A stretch of DNA of 64,000 nucleotides from an uncultured Saprospiraceae bacterium (GTDB lineage Bacteria; Bacteroidota; Bacteroidia; Chitinophagales; Saprospiraceae), in the NCBI GenBank assembly GCA_937928405.1, contig CALFWZ010000055.1:1-64000 (forward strand), given 5' to 3'. The translations under genes and the position numbers were made by a program. Positions 60,669 through 64,000 of this stretch are shown here, piece by piece (position 1 is the first letter of the stretch; each line of letters starts with the position of its first letter). The notes under the pieces were generated by a model. The model was given only the letters and a program-made list of their open reading frames with translations. It was not told the origin of the DNA and did no database searches.

Positions 60669-61087
60669 CGTAGTATCGGTTTTTTCGAAGCCATTCAACA
60701 AAGGCTTCTTTATTAATAAAACTATTTAAATCCAAGACAAAAGGCTTGCCGATTCATTTGGTTTTATTCAAAACTACCCTTTCAGACGTATTAATGCCCC
60801 TAAAAGGAACCGCTTTAGCAATTTTTTATTATTTCTATAACTTTTTACAGGCTAATGAAGGGCTAATCTTAGGTAAAATATTGGATTTAAACACAAAAAT
60901 GAACGATAACACACCCCAACCTAGGATCGACCAACTTACCTCGAAAAACCTCGAAACAAAAACCACCCCGTTGAGAGCGGCGTTAAATTTTCCTTCCGAA
61001 TTTACGCAGGAAAAGAGCGACCGTAGGAAGCGCCTTGACTAAGTAAATTCGGAAGGAAAGAAAATTTATTAGCTACTCGAAACAAAA
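60669..61087. other. Gene-poor region holding a large inverted repeat
   Basis: A 98-codon open frame (60746-61042) shows no coding character and runs into the inverted repeat, so no gene is called. The notable element is the long inverted repeat at 60984-61068. Confidence 0.5.
60984..61068. repeat. Large imperfect inverted repeat
   Basis: TTTCCTTCCGAATTTAC (60989-61005) and GTAAATTCGGAAGGAAA (61043-61059) are perfectly complementary over 17 bp; five more pairs (TAAAT/ATTTA) extend the stem after a four-base GAAA bulge. The loop is 37 nt. It could be a small mobile or REP-type element or the 3' end of the ftcD transcript, although no T-run follows. Confidence 0.7.
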
Positions 61088-62773
61088 TCAAATCCCTTTG
61101 TGGACGATTTTTAGGACTTCTTTCTCCAGTTTATCTGCCCGCTTTGTCATCGTTAGTCCCTCTTTGACCACTTTTTTGGCGAAAGCCTTATCTTTCAAAC
61201 CGCTCACGTTGATCTTCACATTGAGGTACGCACCGTGTATCGCAGCTCTAGCACAAAGCGCCCCTACTCCCGCATCTGAGATAGAATTGGGGTTACCTGT
61301 TTTAGCCATTGCCAGCATCAATTCAAAAGACGCCAAAGACTGCTTCATGACGGCAAAAGGAATTTCAATCGCTCGCTTTGTAGCCGCTTCGATGGCAGCG
61401 GTTCTAACTTCCTTTTCAGGTTTAGAAGATTTGGGTAATCGAAATGCTTCCATAATGCCATTAAAGGCGTTCGTATCTTCATCTACTAATTTTAGCAGTC
61501 GATCTTTTTGCTGTTGACCCTTTGCCGCCCAATCTGAAAATTCTTCCCAACGATCATCCCAACCTCGTTTATGGGCTGATAAATTCGCCACCATCGTTCC
61601 CAAAGAAACACCCAACGCACCTACATACGCAGCAATCGAACCTCCACCCGGAGCTGGACTTTCCGAAGCCGTTTCGTCTGCAAAATCTTTTAGTGTCGTA
61701 TGAACCAATGGCGTATCTGCTCTATCCTCCAGCTGGTATTCAATAATCTTTTTTCTTGGATCAAATGCTCCTAATTCGTCCAATCCCAATGACTTAACCG
61801 CAATTTTGATAAGTTCTGATTCGGAGACTCCAACGGATCGCTCCTGTTGTTCTAAAAAGTATTTTCCAGTATCTAGCATTACCTCCAAAGGTACCAGCCC
61901 TACCAATTCCGACCCTGTAATTCTTAGCCCACGTTTATTGGCACTTTTACGACAAGCTTCAAAAGCCACGTGTAACGGTGTCACTCGAATGTTGGTCAAG
62001 TTCATGGAAATCTGGGCAATACCGTATTCTTCAATAAACCATCCGATCGCCTTTACGCCTTTACAGGCACCTGGCACCCGTTTGGGATTTCCTTTACGAT
62101 CTTTGACTATAGGCCCCGTGATTTTATTTCCGGTTCTTTTCACCCGACCATTTTCTCGTACATCGAAAGCAACAGAATTTGCTCGACGAACAGACGTCGT
62201 ATTTAAATTGATATTATAAGCAATTAGAAAATCTCTAGCACCGATTGCTGTAGCTCCCGAACGAGCATTAAACTGCGTAGGTCCATAATCTGGTTTCCAA
62301 TTTGGATCTTTTAATTTTTGAGGCAGTCCTTCATATTCTCCTGCCCGCACCGTTGCCAGATTTCGTCGTTCAGGTCGAGTCGCTGCTGACTCGTACATAT
62401 AGACCGGAATGTTCAGATCTGCTCCTACCCGCTTGGCGAGTTTATGAGCATATTTTGCGGTCTCTTCCATGGTGATATTTGCAATAGGAATCAACGGACA
62501 AACATCTGTGGCTCCCATCCGTGGATGTTCGCCTTGGTGCTGCGTCATATCGATCAGTTCACCGGCCTTTTTGATGGCCAAATAAGCCGCCTCGATCGCA
62601 GGTCCCGGTTCCCCCACAAAAGTGACCACAGTACGATTCGTAGCTCGACCTGGATCGACATCCAGTAATTTAACACCTTTTATTTTTTGGATTTCATCTG
62701 TAATCTGTTTGATCACTCCTGGATTTAATCCATCACTAAAATTGGGAACACATTCGATAAGTTGCTTGGCCAT
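61088..62773 (-). CDS. ftcD: Bifunctional glutamate formiminotransferase/formiminotetrahydrofolate cyclodeaminase
   Basis: A 561-aa cytosolic protein linking histidine breakdown to one-carbon metabolism. The N-terminal part (about 1-320) is glutamate formiminotransferase, with LIECVPNFSDG at the start and GEHPRMGATDVCPLIPI; the C-terminal part (about 345-545) is the cyclodeaminase, with ESPAPGGGSIAAYVGALG and GNPNSISDAGVGAL. The order matches the fused enzyme of animals and many bacteria. The ATG at 62773 starts the conserved AKQLIECVP sequence; a frame to 62809 is rejected. Divergent from the cytochrome c gene. No other histidine-degradation gene is in the window. Confidence 0.95.
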   Translation of the reverse strand: MAKQLIECVPNFSDGLNPGVIKQITDEIQKIKGVKLLDVDPGRATNRTVVTFVGEPGPAIEAAYLAIKKAGELIDMTQHQGEHPRMGATDVCPLIPIANITMEETAKYAHKLAKRVGADLNIPVYMYESAATRPERRNLATVRAGEYEGLPQKLKDPNWKPDYGPTQFNARSGATAIGARDFLIAYNINLNTTSVRRANSVAFDVRENGRVKRTGNKITGPIVKDRKGNPKRVPGACKGVKAIGWFIEEYGIAQISMNLTNIRVTPLHVAFEACRKSANKRGLRITGSELVGLVPLEVMLDTGKYFLEQQERSVGVSESELIKIAVKSLGLDELGAFDPRKKIIEYQLEDRADTPLVHTTLKDFADETASESPAPGGGSIAAYVGALGVSLGTMVANLSAHKRGWDDRWEEFSDWAAKGQQQKDRLLKLVDEDTNAFNGIMEAFRLPKSSKPEKEVRTAAIEAATKRAIEIPFAVMKQSLASFELMLAMAKTGNPNSISDAGVGALCARAAIHGAYLNVKINVSGLKDKAFAKKVVKEGLTMTKRADKLEKEVLKIVHKGI

Positions 62774-62838
62774 GGTCTGGGTTTGAGTTTTGGATCGTTT
62801 TTCGATCAATTATTGTTTTGGTATTTTCTTATTTAGAA

Positions 62839-62846
62839 CAAATTTA
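62839..62846 (-). promoter_or_regulatory. Likely -7 box of ftcD
   Basis: TAAATTTG on the minus strand fits TAnnTTTG and lies 65 nt upstream of the ftcD ATG. No convincing -33 element. Confidence 0.45.
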
Positions 62847-62870
62847 GATAAAAAAAGAGGAATCTTCTTC

Positions 62871-62901
62871 TTGTTTCGCGATTTATATGATGCTAACTTT
62901 A
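62871..62901 (+). promoter_or_regulatory. Likely promoter of the cytochrome c gene
   Basis: TTG (62871-62873) and TAACTTTA (62894-62901) with a 20-nt spacer approximate the Bacteroidota -33/-7 pair, 22 nt before the ATG. Confidence 0.5.
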
Positions 62902-62923
62902 ATAGGAATCAAAAACGTCTATT

Positions 62924-63385
62924 ATGAAATTCATCTTATTTTGTTTTGCCTTGTTTTTGTTTTGCTGGACCAGCACTTGTACGATCAATCGCCAGGCGGG
63001 ATTTCCCTTTGAAGCACCCGATTTATTATATCCAGCCAAAATTGATCTGAACATCAAAGATAAGTCTAATGATCAGAAAAAACCTAAGTTAACCGAGCAA
63101 CAAGTCCGAGGTAAAAAATTATTTCGAAGAAACTGTGCAAGCTGTCATCGCCGCAATATGGTCGATGATATGACCGGCCCGGCGCTCCGAGGTGTTACCA
63201 AGCGGTGGGAAGGAAGAGAAACTTTGCTTTATGCTTGGATCAAAAATTCTCAGGCGGTGATTGCTTCGGGTGATGCGTACGCCACCGCACTCTACAAAGA
63301 ATGGGACAATAGTGAAATGAATGCTTTCCCAAAATTGACGGATGAAGATATCCTAGATTTATTGAGTTATATTGAAAGAGAATAG
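62924..63385 (+). CDS. Exported c-type cytochrome
   Basis: A 153-aa protein with an N-terminal hydrophobic signal (MKFILFCFALFLFCWTSTC) in which Cys19 could be a lipidation site, although the lipobox is imperfect. The single haem site is CASCH (71-75) and the likely distal Met lies near 134 (SEMNAFPKLTDEDI). The arrangement is that of small mono-haem cytochromes such as those paired with terminal oxidases or dehydrogenases. The next gene is on the same strand, 98 nt downstream. Confidence 0.88.
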   Translation: MKFILFCFALFLFCWTSTCTINRQAGFPFEAPDLLYPAKIDLNIKDKSNDQKKPKLTEQQVRGKKLFRRNCASCHRRNMVDDMTGPALRGVTKRWEGRETLLYAWIKNSQAVIASGDAYATALYKEWDNSEMNAFPKLTDEDILDLLSYIERE

Positions 63386-63483
63386 GATCACAATAAAAAG
63401 GTAGGCCGTATTCGTTTAGAAGTTGGTATTTTTAGGATTAATTTTACAACCTAAAAATCCGTTCTAAACATAAATCATTTTTA

Positions 63484-64000
63484 ATGAAACAAATCGTCTT
63501 TCTAAAAATTGTATTATTAAATTGCTGTCTCTTCTTTTTCCAGTCAGTCCTTTTTTCTCAACATAAAAAAAATATCGACTGGTATGAACTCGACGTCCAT
63601 CACGGTAAATTATTTCAACCTAACACCATTGCACCTTATAGTGGCACTGCTCACGAAAAATTTGCCGACGGTAGCAAAGCCAAGAAAGTACCTATTAAAG
63701 ATGGAAAAGTCCATGGTATCGTAGAAGAATGGGCCATGAATGGTGAAAAAATTTCTCAATTAGAATATGTCATGGGAACGCCCCAAGGTATGGAAAAACG
63801 ATGGTACGAATCTGGAAAGAAAAAATTAGAAGCCACCTATGTCAACGGCATCATAGATGGTGTGGTAACGGAGTGGTATGAAAACGGCCGTAAACAATCT
63901 GAAGGTTCCTTTAATAATGGTATCGAAGAAGGCGATCATTATTGGTGGTTTAATAATGGTGCCAAAGAACGACTCATTCCCTACAAAAATGGTAAAGCAA
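63484..64000 (+). CDS. Exported MORN-variant (YwqK-type) repeat protein, cut by the window edge
   Basis: The first 172 codons of a protein that continues beyond the window. A signal peptide (MKQIVFLKIVLLNCCLFFFQ, cleavage near LFSQ) is followed by repeated ~23-residue units of the form EEWxxNGEKxxxxxYxxGxxxG, for example KRWYESGKKKLEATY and TEWYENGRKQSEGSF. These are MORN-variant repeats as found in YwqK-type proteins. A toxin-antitoxin label sometimes given to the family is not supported by anything here. Confidence 0.8.
   Translation, partial: MKQIVFLKIVLLNCCLFFFQSVLFSQHKKNIDWYELDVHHGKLFQPNTIAPYSGTAHEKFADGSKAKKVPIKDGKVHGIVEEWAMNGEKISQLEYVMGTPQGMEKRWYESGKKKLEATYVNGIIDGVVTEWYENGRKQSEGSFNNGIEEGDHYWWFNNGAKERLIPYKNGKA

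Noticed and set aside
60746-61042. A 98-codon open frame upstream of the inverted repeat
   Set aside because: No family resemblance, poor coding pattern, and it runs into the inverted-repeat arm.
63484-64000. Antitoxin of a toxin-antitoxin pair, as YwqK-type proteins are sometimes labelled
   Set aside because: The protein is exported and no toxin gene is seen in the window; the label is not supported.

Overview
The window is AT-rich chromosomal DNA from a member of the phylum Bacteroidota, most likely a free-living aerobic relative of the Saprospiraceae. The lineage call is inference and rests on several things: three proteins with C-terminal type IX secretion (T9SS) sorting domains, an ECF sigma/FecR/TonB-receptor signalling unit, promoter boxes of the Bacteroidota type (TAnnTTTG) upstream of several genes, few Shine-Dalgarno sequences, and gene families such as DUF2167, FadL-like OmpP1 and group III truncated haemoglobin. 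There are no rRNA or tRNA genes, insertion sequences, phage genes or CRISPR arrays that I can recognise.

Layout. 0.4-2.5 kb: serC and a YgjP-like metalloprotein (+). 2.9-4.2 kb: ribosomal operon rpsF-rpsR-rplI (-). 4.4-16 kb: a long leftward block with a FadL-like porin, a DUF2167 protein, then an operon DUF4240 - metallopeptidase/VWA - MoxR ATPase - LRR/BRCT scaffold, then an SPFH protein and a secreted MORN-caspase. This block and the preceding intergenic gaps carry nine copies of a dispersed repeat that is absent from the rest of the window, plus a 14.5-copy octamer microsatellite touching a start codon. 16-20 kb: a nuclease-like protein, a MscS channel, and a NarL-type two-component operon with a third membrane protein. 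20.3-22.7 kb: a small AT-rich block of three unrecognised genes. 22.8-30 kb: methylmalonyl-CoA mutase large subunit, M16 peptidase, truncated haemoglobin, a BamA/TamA-like outer membrane protein and hemW. 30-38 kb: a hypothetical gene, an ATPase with a DUF234 nuclease-like tail behind a duplicated palindrome, a patatin lipase, an M1 peptidase/membrane pair and a BioD-like P-loop protein. 38-47 kb: a GH74-like secreted protein, the ECF sigma/FecR/TonB receptor unit, an apparently exported DUF2237 protein and an exported amidohydrolase. 47-54 kb: a secreted discoidin/deacetylase-like protein with its T9SS partner, a PaaE-like ferredoxin reductase, and a second ECF sigma/membrane-regulator pair. 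54-64 kb: AlkB hydroxylase, glycosyltransferase, a large T9SS protein, LysE exporter, formiminotransferase-cyclodeaminase, cytochrome c and a cut-off MORN-type protein.

How the genes fit together. Housekeeping functions (serine synthesis, translation, folate/histidine catabolism, haem insertion, propionyl-CoA metabolism) are mixed with surface and secretion functions. AlkB, the ferredoxin reductase and the FadL-like porin could together support uptake and oxidation of hydrophobic substrates, but they are kilobases apart and this is inference. The best candidate for an undescribed system is the four-gene DUF4240/VWA/MoxR/LRR-BRCT operon at 7.2-13.0 kb. A second, independent pattern is an octamer-periodic leader (NNNTCAAC repeated) directly upstream of at least three genes.
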